Source: an endosymbiont of Lamellibrachia barhami (lineage in GTDB: Bacteria > Pseudomonadota > Gammaproteobacteria > Chromatiales > Chromatiaceae). From it: a stretch of 64,000 nt of DNA. Numbering within the stretch: position 1 is the first letter of the stretch; the number at the start of each line of letters is the position of its first letter. The notes beneath the pieces were generated by a model. That model had not been told where the DNA came from and did no database searches. It saw only the letters and a program-made list of their open reading frames with translations. The stretch spans positions 3,381,382 through 3,445,381 of the forward strand of contig NZ_JAAVSH020000001.1 in the NCBI RefSeq assembly GCF_011947365.2, given 5' to 3'. The translations under genes and the position numbers were made by a program. Shown here piece by piece: positions 9,528 to 17,247 of the stretch.

Positions 9528-10175
9528 CTATTTGGGGTTGCCGTCCAGTGATGGATTGATGTCGGCAACCCGGAAAAGCCGTTGGATTTTTCCCCAGTCT
9601 TCGAGTTCCAGGGTGATTTCCATCGCCAGGGGGAGTGGGGTGCTGGTTTTTTCTTCCAGCTCCCCGGAGACGGGCCAGGATGGGTGAGCTTTCATCTTGT
9701 GGTCGAAGAAACGGACCTCTATGTTGGAAATGCCATCTAGAACCTTGGTGCGTCGTGGTTCGGTTCCTTGGGCTCTATCCAGGGTGGGCCAGGTCAGGCG
9801 GAACAGCTTTTTGTCCTCCAACAGATAGGCAATGCGTTGAAGATTGCTGCGCTGCAGATTGAGCGGATTGGGTCTGCCGCCGCGGGTAAATACCAGCGCT
9901 GTCCCCCCATCTCCCCCGGCTTGCATGACGGGTAGAGGATCGCCGTATTCGTCTCTGATCGGGCGAACCTTCGCCTGTTCGATATCACGACGCATCAGGG
10001 TCAGAGCGATCTGTAGACCCGAGAGGCGATCGATATGTGCTTTAACCTGAGCTTCGGTGTCGAGTACGACTTTCAATCCACCGTAGGCGATGAGAGAGAT
10101 GATGGAGAAGATCGAGATCGCGATCAGTAACTCCAACAAGGTGAAGCCGGATTGTTTCAGGTCAGATTTGTACAC
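9528..10175 (-). CDS. gspJ: Type II secretion minor pseudopilin GspJ
   Basis: A class III prepilin N terminus (QSGFTLLELLIAISIFSIIS) with Gly before the mature Phe and Glu at mature position 5 marks a substrate of the prepilin peptidase. The 215-residue protein contains the GspJ pattern LTLMRRDIEQAKVRPIRDEY, LVFTRGGRPNPLNLQRSNLQ, RIAYLLEDKKLFRLTWPTLD and VEVRFFD-like NIEVRFFDHKM. GspJ forms the pseudopilus tip with GspI and GspK. A 76-nt gap separates it from gspI; this gap holds a perfect 9-bp inverted repeat (listed separately). Confidence 0.93.
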   Translation of the reverse strand: MYKSDLKQSGFTLLELLIAISIFSIISLIAYGGLKVVLDTEAQVKAHIDRLSGLQIALTLMRRDIEQAKVRPIRDEYGDPLPVMQAGGDGGTALVFTRGGRPNPLNLQRSNLQRIAYLLEDKKLFRLTWPTLDRAQGTEPRRTKVLDGISNIEVRFFDHKMKAHPSWPVSGELEEKTSTPLPLAMEITLELEDWGKIQRLFRVADINPSLDGNPK

Positions 10176-10200
10176 GTTATTCGTTACACCACACTGGGCA

Positions 10201-10248
10201 GCCTCTGAATCTGGATGCGAGATATGAGTTCATGACTTGTTCAGAGGC
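10201..10248. repeat. 9-bp inverted repeat between gspI and gspJ
   Basis: GCCTCTGAA at 10201-10209 is matched by TTCAGAGGC at 10240-10248, a perfect 9-bp inverted repeat separated by 30 bp. It is the only sizeable gap inside G-H-I-J-K-L-M-N. It could form an mRNA hairpin that adjusts stability or expression between the pseudopilin genes. There is no U-tract, so termination is unlikely. Confidence 0.6.
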
Positions 10249-10251
10249 CTC

Positions 10252-10653
10252 CTAGAAAGGCTGGCCGATAAAACTGACCAGGCGTGTTACTGAGGCGTCG
10301 TCATCACTATTGCGGAAGACGCTGATCTCGACCTGTCTGACCCGGTCGTCTTTGGTGTTGGTGATTTTGCTCTCCCAATGCCATTCGCGCAGACCCATTT
10401 CACTCTTGCCTGTATTCGTCCCCTGTGGTGGCCAAATCCGGCTGACCTGAAGCTGAGTGAGTTGGTTCATGGCGACCCAGTGTGCCATTGTTTTATCTCT
10501 CAGATGTTCTGCATTCAGAGACTGATTTGCTGAAACCTTTACGACGGAGGCGAGAGCGATGGCAAGAATTGCCAGCGCAACAAGAACCTCAAGCAGGGTG
10601 AAGCCCTGCTGACGGGTGGTGGATTTTTGCAGTTGCTTAGGGTTCGGAAACAT
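10252..10653 (-). CDS. gspI: Type II secretion minor pseudopilin GspI
   Basis: A minor pseudopilin with the prepilin signature QQGFTLLEVLVALAILAIAL. The remaining pattern is characteristic of GspI: NAEHLRDKTMAHWVAMNQLT, then GLREWHWESKITNTKDDRVR and a C-terminal beta segment. The start at 10653 (MFPNPKQL) is preferred because it gives a short prepilin leader; 10674 is an in-frame alternative. The gene overlaps the end of gspH by 17 nt, indicating coupling. Confidence 0.9.
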   Translation of the reverse strand: MFPNPKQLQKSTTRQQGFTLLEVLVALAILAIALASVVKVSANQSLNAEHLRDKTMAHWVAMNQLTQLQVSRIWPPQGTNTGKSEMGLREWHWESKITNTKDDRVRQVEISVFRNSDDDASVTRLVSFIGQPF

Positions 10654-11161
10654 GGTCCAGGCTGAGCTCTCCAATCTCGTTGCCTTTCAGCAGAAAGTAG
10701 TCCTCGGTGATTTCTGATGAGATCTTTATTTCAAACGGGGTGATTTCTCCACTGGTAAAAAAAACTATATCCGGCGTTTTTTTCTGTTTTTCCCGCCTGA
10801 TCGGCTCATCGGTCATCAAGTCAAAGGATATTTCCTCAGGCAGGGAGCGCTTTCTGAATATGCTCTCCTCCAGTGGTTTCCAGGTCTTCTCCTGCAGGAT
10901 GAGGAATTCGTAACGCTCCTCCTCAACCAGTGCGCCGATGATGTTGGAGCGGAGAAGCGCCTCTTCAGCTGCCAGGTCAACCAAGGTGAAGAATCGCCGC
11001 GCCTCGGTTTTCAGTGCGTCGGAAGGCGATGAACTCCCTATGGAGACCACCACATAGTTGACCAGTATCCCAATGATAAGGACGACTACCATAACCTCGA
11101 TCAGGGTGAAACCACCACTGATCCAGGCAGATTTGGTTTTCTGAGTCGAGTGGCGCTTCAT
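10637..11161 (-). CDS. gspH: Type II secretion minor pseudopilin GspH
   Basis: The prepilin-type N terminus SGGFTLIEVMVVVLIIGILV includes Gly at the cleavage site and Glu at mature position 5. The body shows the GspH pattern LKTEARRFFTLVDLAAEEAL, then EERYEFLILQEKTWKPLEES. At 174 residues it has the normal family length. It lies 35 nt behind gspG and overlaps gspI. GspH links the tip complex to the GspG major pseudopilus. Confidence 0.9.
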   Translation of the reverse strand: MKRHSTQKTKSAWISGGFTLIEVMVVVLIIGILVNYVVVSIGSSSPSDALKTEARRFFTLVDLAAEEALLRSNIIGALVEEERYEFLILQEKTWKPLEESIFRKRSLPEEISFDLMTDEPIRREKQKKTPDIVFFTSGEITPFEIKISSEITEDYFLLKGNEIGELSLDHVSEP

Positions 11162-11196
11162 CTTAGGGCCGAGCTCTCAGAGACCGGGTAGACTCG

Positions 11197-11694
11197 TCAC
11201 TCCAGGTTCCAGTTGCCGACATCATCTTCAGTGGATTGAGTATCGACCCCGGTGGAGTAGATGTCGATGGCCCCATGGCTGCCTGGGTTGAGAAACAGGT
11301 AGTGGCTCCCCCAAGGATCCTTGGGTAGCCGGTCGACATAACCCCCGTCCTTCCAGTTTTTGGGTTCCGGAGCGCCGGCGGGTTTGCTTACGAGTGCTTC
11401 AAGCCCCTGGTCCGTGCTGGGGTACATCATATTGTCCAGGCGATAGAGATTGAGGGCGGCTTCGATGGCCCTGATATCACTCTTGGCCTTGGTCATTCTG
11501 GCCTGTTCAGGGCGATCCATAATCTTGGGCACTACGATCGCCGCCAGAATGCTGAGAATCACAACGACAACCATGACCTCGATGAGCGTGAAGCCGGAAA
11601 CCCAACGCTTGGGTGTAACTAAAGAGGGGTGTTTTCTGAAAGCAGATGGTTGCATTGAATCGGCCTGTCTGGAGATGGGGTTGGTTGATCTCAT
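11197..11694 (-). CDS. gspG: Type II secretion major pseudopilin GspG
   Basis: The first gene of the operon encodes the main pseudopilus subunit. The prepilin motif VSGFTLIEVMVVVVILSILA is followed by the GspG core: AAIVVPKIMDRPEQARMTKA, KSDIRAIEAALNLYRLDNMM, YPSTDQGLEALVSKP and the C-terminal calcium-site region (DPWGSHYLFLNPGSHGAIDI, DIYSTGVDTQSTEDDVGNWN). The leader is unusually long from 11694. A start at 11655 (MQPSAFRKH) would give a more typical leader and is a serious alternative. Confidence 0.95.
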   Translation of the reverse strand: MRSTNPISRQADSMQPSAFRKHPSLVTPKRWVSGFTLIEVMVVVVILSILAAIVVPKIMDRPEQARMTKAKSDIRAIEAALNLYRLDNMMYPSTDQGLEALVSKPAGAPEPKNWKDGGYVDRLPKDPWGSHYLFLNPGSHGAIDIYSTGVDTQSTEDDVGNWNLE

Positions 11695-12185
11695 GATTAT
11701 TGGGTATTTGTGCTTTAAGATTAGTGAGTTAGGATGTGTTTTTCCACTGCTTCCTTAATCACTGGATGCTAGCAGAGCATGATGACACATTTCCACAGGT
11801 GAATTGTGACGGGGTTTTCTCTATAGTACACCCGGTACCCGTAGAGGGGGTATCAAGTGGCAGTTTTCAGTAAGTGGCCTAGCAAATAAATCGGCTCTAA
11901 TTACTTGATAACAAAAACATTATAGGAATTTTACTGCATCCCATGTTTTGTGTGGGTGGCTATTGTGACGGTTGTTCCCGCCAGGCGTTCAACTTCTCTG
12001 TCTCTCTGCCGCCATGTTCTAAAAGTAAGTGGATGTTGTTTTGAACAGGGTTGCCCGTGTTTAACGGGCCTCCCCCAAGCTGGGATTTCGTTCTGTTTTG
12101 GAGAGGGCTTCAAGCCTGTCCACACCTTGAATAACTGCGATGGGTTGAATCTGGGAATGACAGGGAAGGTACGAGGTTTGTTGCG
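11695..12185. promoter_or_regulatory. Divergent intergenic region between gspG and prsK
   Basis: This 491-bp stretch contains no convincing gene and must hold the start signals for the secretion operon (minus) and for prsK (plus). On the minus strand a perfect TATAAT lies at 11919-11924, but the -35 position upstream is poor. No sequence matching the sigma-54 -24/-12 consensus was found on the plus strand. Promoter positions are therefore not assigned with confidence. Confidence 0.4.
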
Positions 12186-14282
12186 GTGAGTGTCGGTATC
12201 ATCGGCTATTCGTTGGCAGCGTTGTTTTTCTTTCTGTTCAGTGCGTTGCTTCTGACCAGCTGGCGCGGCAGGATTGAAGGCATTGTCTTGCTTTCCGCAG
12301 TGGCGGTTACCGGCTGTTGGGGACTGTCGGCGGTTTTTCTGCTGCTGCAGGAGACTGCGCTCACTATAGGTGTCTATTTTACCCTTGAGGTTGCCAGAAA
12401 TATCGCCTGGTTCGTGTTTCTGCTGCGCCTGTTACAGCCACTTTTGCAGTCATCCAGCGGGGATGTACGTATCCTCCGCTTTCTGCCCGCGCTTGTCCTG
12501 GGTGTCTCTGTCGTTCTCTTTGGACTTGGGCTGGTGGCCTCGAACTATCCAAATCTGGTGGTTCTTCCCATGGCGGCAAGTCTACAGCTGTTTGGGCATC
12601 TGGGCTTTGCCATTACCGGACTGACACTGGTCGAGCAGCTTTTCCGCAATACGCGCCTAGAACAGCGCTGGGCCGTGAAATACCTCTATTTTGGTATCGG
12701 TGCGCTGTTCGTGTTCGATTTTTTCCTCTACGCAGATGCGCTGCTGTTTAAACAGATTGATAGTGATTTGTGGCAGGCCCGTGGGTTTATCAATGCACTG
12801 GTGGTGCCCATGTTGGTCGTGGCTGCAGCCCGTAACCCAAGCTGGTCGGTCAAGATTTTTATCTCAAGGAAGGCGGTTTTCCATACCACCGGTTTGCTGG
12901 GAGCGGGTGTCTATCTGCTGATAATGTCAGCGGTTGGTTACTATATTCGCTTCTATGGTGGCTCCTGGGGAAAGGCCGCCCAAGTGATTTTTCTGTTCAT
13001 GGCCATAGCAACGCTGACGGCCATTCTCTTCTCCAGTCACCTCAGATCCAGAGTCAAAGTCTTTCTCAGCAAACACTTTTTTCGCTACAAATATGATTAT
13101 CGGGAAGAGTGGCTTCGCATCATCCATACTCTGTCTGATGGTGAGCCTGGTCCGAGGATCCGTGAACGGGTGATTAAAGCCGTCGCTGACCTTGTTGACT
13201 CCGGCGGGGGGGTTCTCTGGCTGCGTGACGACAGCGGTAACTATCCCTGTGTCAGCCACTGGCAGGTACCTTTGTGCCAGTTCGCCGTTACGTCGGAGAG
13301 CTCTCTCGTAGACTTTTTTATCGCAAAGGACTGGATTATCGATCTCGAAGAACTAAAATCGTCTCCAGCACTTTATGAGGGGCTCGAGCTGCCTGATTGG
13401 GTGAAGGATGTGAAAGACGCTTGGTTGCTTGTGCCGATTAGGCACCATGGCGATCTGTTAGGGTTCCTAGTCCTGATTCGGCCTAGGGCGCCAAGACAAA
13501 TTAACTGGGAAGACAGGGACTTACTGAAAACTGCTTCGCAGCAGGCAGCCAGCTATCTGGCGCTGATGCAGGCCTCTGAAGCGTTGGCCAGGGCCAATCA
13601 GTTTGAAGCTTTCAATCGTCTTTCCGCTTTTGTTGTCCACGACCTGAAAAACCTGGTTGCGCAACTTGAATTGGTTGTAACCAATGCAGCTCGTCACAAA
13701 AATAACCCCGAATTTATGGAGGATGCCATCAGAACCGTGGATAATGCGGCCAACAAGATGAGCCGTCTGCTCGCACAGTTGCGAAAAGGGCGGTTTGAAA
13801 AAAGCAGTGCCCAAGTGTTTCCTGTGGCGGAAGCGTTGCAGGAAGCCGCAAGGGAACACGCTGGATTTTTGCCGCAGCCTGAGCTGGCAATTTCTGATGA
13901 AGAGGTCAGAGTGGTCGCTGACAAGGACCGTTTTGCCGCAGTAATAGGACATTTGATCAAAAATGCCCAGGAGGCAACGCCCGATGATGGCTATGTGCGA
14001 TTGGCTATGTGTGCGATGCCAGGTCAGATTGAGATCACCATTGAAGACAATGGCTCGGGGATGGATGATACATTCATTCGTGATCATCTGTTTCAACCTT
14101 TTGAAACTACCAAGGGAAATGCCGGCATGGGGGTTGGCGTCTATGAAAGTCGGGAGTTTGTCCGGGCGCTTGGTGGTCAGATAGCTGTGACCAGCAGGAT
14201 TGGTAAAGGCACAAAGTTTTCTGTGACTATACCGATTCGGATTGAGGAAAAAGAGGATATGCAAATGGAGATCTCGCATTGA
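12186..14282 (+). CDS. prsK: XrtA/PEP-CTERM system sensor histidine kinase PrsK
   Basis: PrsK is the membrane sensor kinase of exosortase A loci. The first 290 residues contain about eight hydrophobic helices (for example SLAALFFFLFSALLLTSWRG), followed by a GAF-like sensing region and a kinase core. The phosphoacceptor lies in FVVHDLKNLVAQLELV (His near residue 485). The ATP-binding domain shows the N box (HLIKNAQEATPDDG), G1 (IEDNGSGMDD) and G2 (GNAGMGVGVYESREFV). The start is GTG with a weak purine-rich site upstream. The stop overlaps the TTG start of prsR, so kinase and regulator are translationally coupled. The membrane signal sensed is unknown. Confidence 0.93.
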   Translation: MSVGIIGYSLAALFFFLFSALLLTSWRGRIEGIVLLSAVAVTGCWGLSAVFLLLQETALTIGVYFTLEVARNIAWFVFLLRLLQPLLQSSSGDVRILRFLPALVLGVSVVLFGLGLVASNYPNLVVLPMAASLQLFGHLGFAITGLTLVEQLFRNTRLEQRWAVKYLYFGIGALFVFDFFLYADALLFKQIDSDLWQARGFINALVVPMLVVAAARNPSWSVKIFISRKAVFHTTGLLGAGVYLLIMSAVGYYIRFYGGSWGKAAQVIFLFMAIATLTAILFSSHLRSRVKVFLSKHFFRYKYDYREEWLRIIHTLSDGEPGPRIRERVIKAVADLVDSGGGVLWLRDDSGNYPCVSHWQVPLCQFAVTSESSLVDFFIAKDWIIDLEELKSSPALYEGLELPDWVKDVKDAWLLVPIRHHGDLLGFLVLIRPRAPRQINWEDRDLLKTASQQAASYLALMQASEALARANQFEAFNRLSAFVVHDLKNLVAQLELVVTNAARHKNNPEFMEDAIRTVDNAANKMSRLLAQLRKGRFEKSSAQVFPVAEALQEAAREHAGFLPQPELAISDEEVRVVADKDRFAAVIGHLIKNAQEATPDDGYVRLAMCAMPGQIEITIEDNGSGMDDTFIRDHLFQPFETTKGNAGMGVGVYESREFVRALGGQIAVTSRIGKGTKFSVTIPIRIEEKEDMQMEISH

Positions 14283-15640
14283 GCAGTGGAAATGAGTTGC
14301 TGCGGTCACTATTGATCGTGGAAGACGACCCGGGACTGCAGAGTCAGTTAAAATGGTGTTTCGATGGCTACGAGGTTCAGATTGCCGGCGATCGGCCGTC
14401 AGCCATAGCTGCATTGAGGCGAGCTGCCCCACCTGTCATTACGCTGGATCTCGGTTTGCCGCCGGATCCGGCAAATGTGAGCGAGGGGATTGCAACCTTG
14501 AAAGAGGTTTTGCGTCTGGCTCCCCGAACCAAGGTGATTGTTGTGACAGGGAACGACGATCGTACCAATGCACTGAAAGCACTGGAACTTGGCGCCTATG
14601 ATTTTTATCAGAAGCCAATCGACTCGGATGTGCTGAAGGTCATAATCGATCGAGCGTATCAGCTCTATGAGCTGGAAGAGGAGAACCGAAATCTCGCGAT
14701 GCGGCAGGGGAAATCTCCGCTGGATGGGGTTATTGCCAATAGTCCGGAAATGCTGGATGTCTGCCGGATTATCGAAAAGGTGGGTCCGACGGATGCTACC
14801 ACCCTGCTATTGGGTGAGAGCGGGACTGGTAAAGAGGTGCTTGCCAAGGCAATCCATGAAATCAGTGCCAGAAATGAGCAGCCATTTGTTGCTATTAACT
14901 GTGCTTCTATACCGGACACTTTGCTTGAAAGCGAACTTTTCGGCTATGAGAAAGGTGCTTTTACCGGCGCTGCTAAAAGAACGCTGGGCAAGATTGAGCA
15001 TGCGAATGGGGGAACGCTGTTCCTGGATGAGATTGGTGATATGCCTTTATCGCTACAGGCAAAGCTGCTGCGTTTTTTGCAGGAACGGGTGATTGAGCGG
15101 ATTGGCGGACGTGCTGAGATTTCTGTGGATGTCAGGGTGATCTGCGCTACGAATCGGGACCTCGATGAAATGATCGGCAGTGGAACTTTCCGTGAGGATC
15201 TTTTCTATCGAGTGAGTGAAATCACGATCGACATTCCACCACTGCGTGACCGTGCTGGAGATGCGGTGTTACTGGCGTGGGCATTTTTGGCAAAATTTTC
15301 CGCTCAGAACTCAACGAAGGTCAGAGGGTTTAGCAAAGAAGCACTGCGGTCTATTGAGGACTATTCATGGCCTGGCAACGTGCGTGAGCTGGAAAACAAA
15401 ATAAAACGCGCAGTCATTATGGCGGAGGGTTCGCAAATCTCAGCAGAAGAGTTGCAATTGAGCGTAGGATCAGAAGAGAGTCAGCCTTTCAATTTGCGTG
15501 AAGTTAGAGATCAGGCTGAAGCAAGTGCAGTGTCGCGCGCCCTGACTTATGTCGAAGGGAATGTCTCCAAAGCGGCCGAATTGCTCGGCGTGAGCCGTCC
15601 AACTCTATATGATCTTGTGAACAAATATGGTCTCAAATAG
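14279..15640 (+). CDS. prsR: XrtA/PEP-CTERM system sigma-54-dependent response regulator PrsR
   Basis: This is an NtrC-type activator. It has a receiver domain with phosphoacceptor Asp57 (VITLDLGLP), and an AAA+ domain with Walker A GESGTGKE, the sigma-54 contact loop GYEKGAFTGA and GGTLFLDEIGDMPL. The C-terminal Fis-type helix-turn-helix is NVSKAAELLGVSRPTLYDLV. The start is TTG with GGAG 8 nt upstream, overlapping the prsK stop. It is expected to activate sigma-54 promoters of PEP-CTERM and polysaccharide genes after phosphorylation by PrsK. No good -24/-12 site was found inside the window, so the targets may lie elsewhere. Confidence 0.95.
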   Translation: MSSGNELLRSLLIVEDDPGLQSQLKWCFDGYEVQIAGDRPSAIAALRRAAPPVITLDLGLPPDPANVSEGIATLKEVLRLAPRTKVIVVTGNDDRTNALKALELGAYDFYQKPIDSDVLKVIIDRAYQLYELEEENRNLAMRQGKSPLDGVIANSPEMLDVCRIIEKVGPTDATTLLLGESGTGKEVLAKAIHEISARNEQPFVAINCASIPDTLLESELFGYEKGAFTGAAKRTLGKIEHANGGTLFLDEIGDMPLSLQAKLLRFLQERVIERIGGRAEISVDVRVICATNRDLDEMIGSGTFREDLFYRVSEITIDIPPLRDRAGDAVLLAWAFLAKFSAQNSTKVRGFSKEALRSIEDYSWPGNVRELENKIKRAVIMAEGSQISAEELQLSVGSEESQPFNLREVRDQAEASAVSRALTYVEGNVSKAAELLGVSRPTLYDLVNKYGLK

Positions 15641-17150
15641 CAACGGCGTGATGAATAGCAGAACTGCAGTTTCCCCCGCAATTTTGTTGATTGCAGGGTT
15701 GTTACTGGCTTTTCCTCTCTATTATCCAACGCTCGACAGCTTTTTTAATATCTGGACAGCACCGGACTCAGATCAGTCCCATGGTTTTCTTTTGTTCGCC
15801 GTTTGTCTCTACATCTTCTACGAGGAGTGGAAGGCCAGAAAGGATCGTCTCTCCGTCAAGCCAAGATATCTCGGCTTGATCGGGATAATTGTTTTGTCCT
15901 TGTTTTGGATGATGTCTGGTTTAGTCTATGTGGAATCATTGCAACAAGCGCTATTTATTGCCATCTTAGCAATGATTATCTTTAGTTTTCTGGGCCTCAA
16001 GGATGGGGTACCGTTCTATTTTCCGGTACTTCTGCTGCTGAGCGTTGTGCCAGTTTGGAAAGTGTTGGCGCCTTATCTGCAAACAGGAACAGCCGTTACA
16101 GTCGGCCACATGCTTCAGGCATCGGGGATAACGTCAGTCAGGGAAGGATATCTGCTGATCATACCGGAAGGCACCTTTGAGGTGGCTGAATTTTGTAGTG
16201 GACTACGGTATCAAATAGTTGGTATTACGATTTCGCTGCTGTATGCAAGACAGTCGGGTTTCTACCTGAAAGAGACTATCGCATATGTCGCGTTTGCCTC
16301 TCTTCTAGCGTTTGTTGCAAATCTGATGCGCGTATATTCTGTTGTTGTGATAGGGCACCTTTCCAACATGGAGAGCCAGATCGTACACGATCATAATATG
16401 CTGGGTTGGACGATTTTTGGTGTTTTCATCCTCATCTATCTGTGGGGTTCGCAACGTTATCTACCGATACGTTCAGCCATAGAACAAGTGGAAGGCGATG
16501 GAATAAAGTTGGCAGACGGGAGCAGGCGCAGAAACCTGAGATTCACAGCCCTGGTTTTTTTTGCAACATTGACCGGTCCTGCGCTGGCCTTTTTCTACAT
16601 GTCAGGCGGGGCGGAAACAGACAGCTCCACGGTTGAATTGCCAGGCAAGATAGCGGACTGGAGGTTGGTTGAAAACAAACTGACTTCATGGAAGCCTGAC
16701 TGGTTGCAAGGAAATTCTGTTGTTGAAGGTAGATACAGCGAAGGAGCACATAGAGTTGATGTGTTTTTGTCCCGTTTCAGCTCACAAGAACAGGGTAGAG
16801 AGGCGATCAGTGTCCTGAATGAAGTATATGATTCTGACGTATGGTCGAGAATCTATCGGCGTGTTACCGATCTCGGTCTGGTAAATGGTCGAAACTTAAT
16901 TGTTGAAGAGACGAGGCTGAAAGCCGCAGGGTCAGATAGAGGACGAATTGTCTGGCGTTGGTACAATGCAGCGGGTAAGCGGGAACAAAAAAATATCAAA
17001 GCCAAGTTGCTGAATCTGCTGGGTACTCTAAAAGGAAATCCTGAGATAGACGTCAATATGGTTAGTTATGACCTCGGTGCCGATGAAGATAAAACCAGGA
17101 TCAAGATGGTCGGATTTCTACCAGGGTATCTGGCTGCGGTGGAGAAATAG
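15627..17150 (+). CDS. xrtA: Exosortase A with C-terminal EpsI-like domain
   Basis: Exosortases are membrane cysteine transpeptidases that process PEP-CTERM proteins. This 507-residue protein has about eight membrane helices in the first 300 residues. The catalytic triad candidates are Cys190 in AEFCSGLRYQ, Arg235 in VANLMRVYS, and a His in HDHNMLGW (254 or 256). The C-terminal 200 residues (from about TDSSTVELPGKIADWRLVEN) match the EpsI/DUF3485 domain commonly fused to XrtA. The frame starts within the last 14 nt of prsR; an alternative ATG is at 15651. No recognisable PEP-CTERM substrate is encoded in this window. Confidence 0.95.
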   Translation: MVSNSNGVMNSRTAVSPAILLIAGLLLAFPLYYPTLDSFFNIWTAPDSDQSHGFLLFAVCLYIFYEEWKARKDRLSVKPRYLGLIGIIVLSLFWMMSGLVYVESLQQALFIAILAMIIFSFLGLKDGVPFYFPVLLLLSVVPVWKVLAPYLQTGTAVTVGHMLQASGITSVREGYLLIIPEGTFEVAEFCSGLRYQIVGITISLLYARQSGFYLKETIAYVAFASLLAFVANLMRVYSVVVIGHLSNMESQIVHDHNMLGWTIFGVFILIYLWGSQRYLPIRSAIEQVEGDGIKLADGSRRRNLRFTALVFFATLTGPALAFFYMSGGAETDSSTVELPGKIADWRLVENKLTSWKPDWLQGNSVVEGRYSEGAHRVDVFLSRFSSQEQGREAISVLNEVYDSDVWSRIYRRVTDLGLVNGRNLIVEETRLKAAGSDRGRIVWRWYNAAGKREQKNIKAKLLNLLGTLKGNPEIDVNMVSYDLGADEDKTRIKMVGFLPGYLAAVEK

Positions 17151-17247
17151 TGTGTTTCAAACAGGGTTGTCTTGAGGCATGGCTGAACTTACAACTATCC
17201 AGAACCGCAATATAAACACGATTGATTTATAAAATACTGGGCATGGA

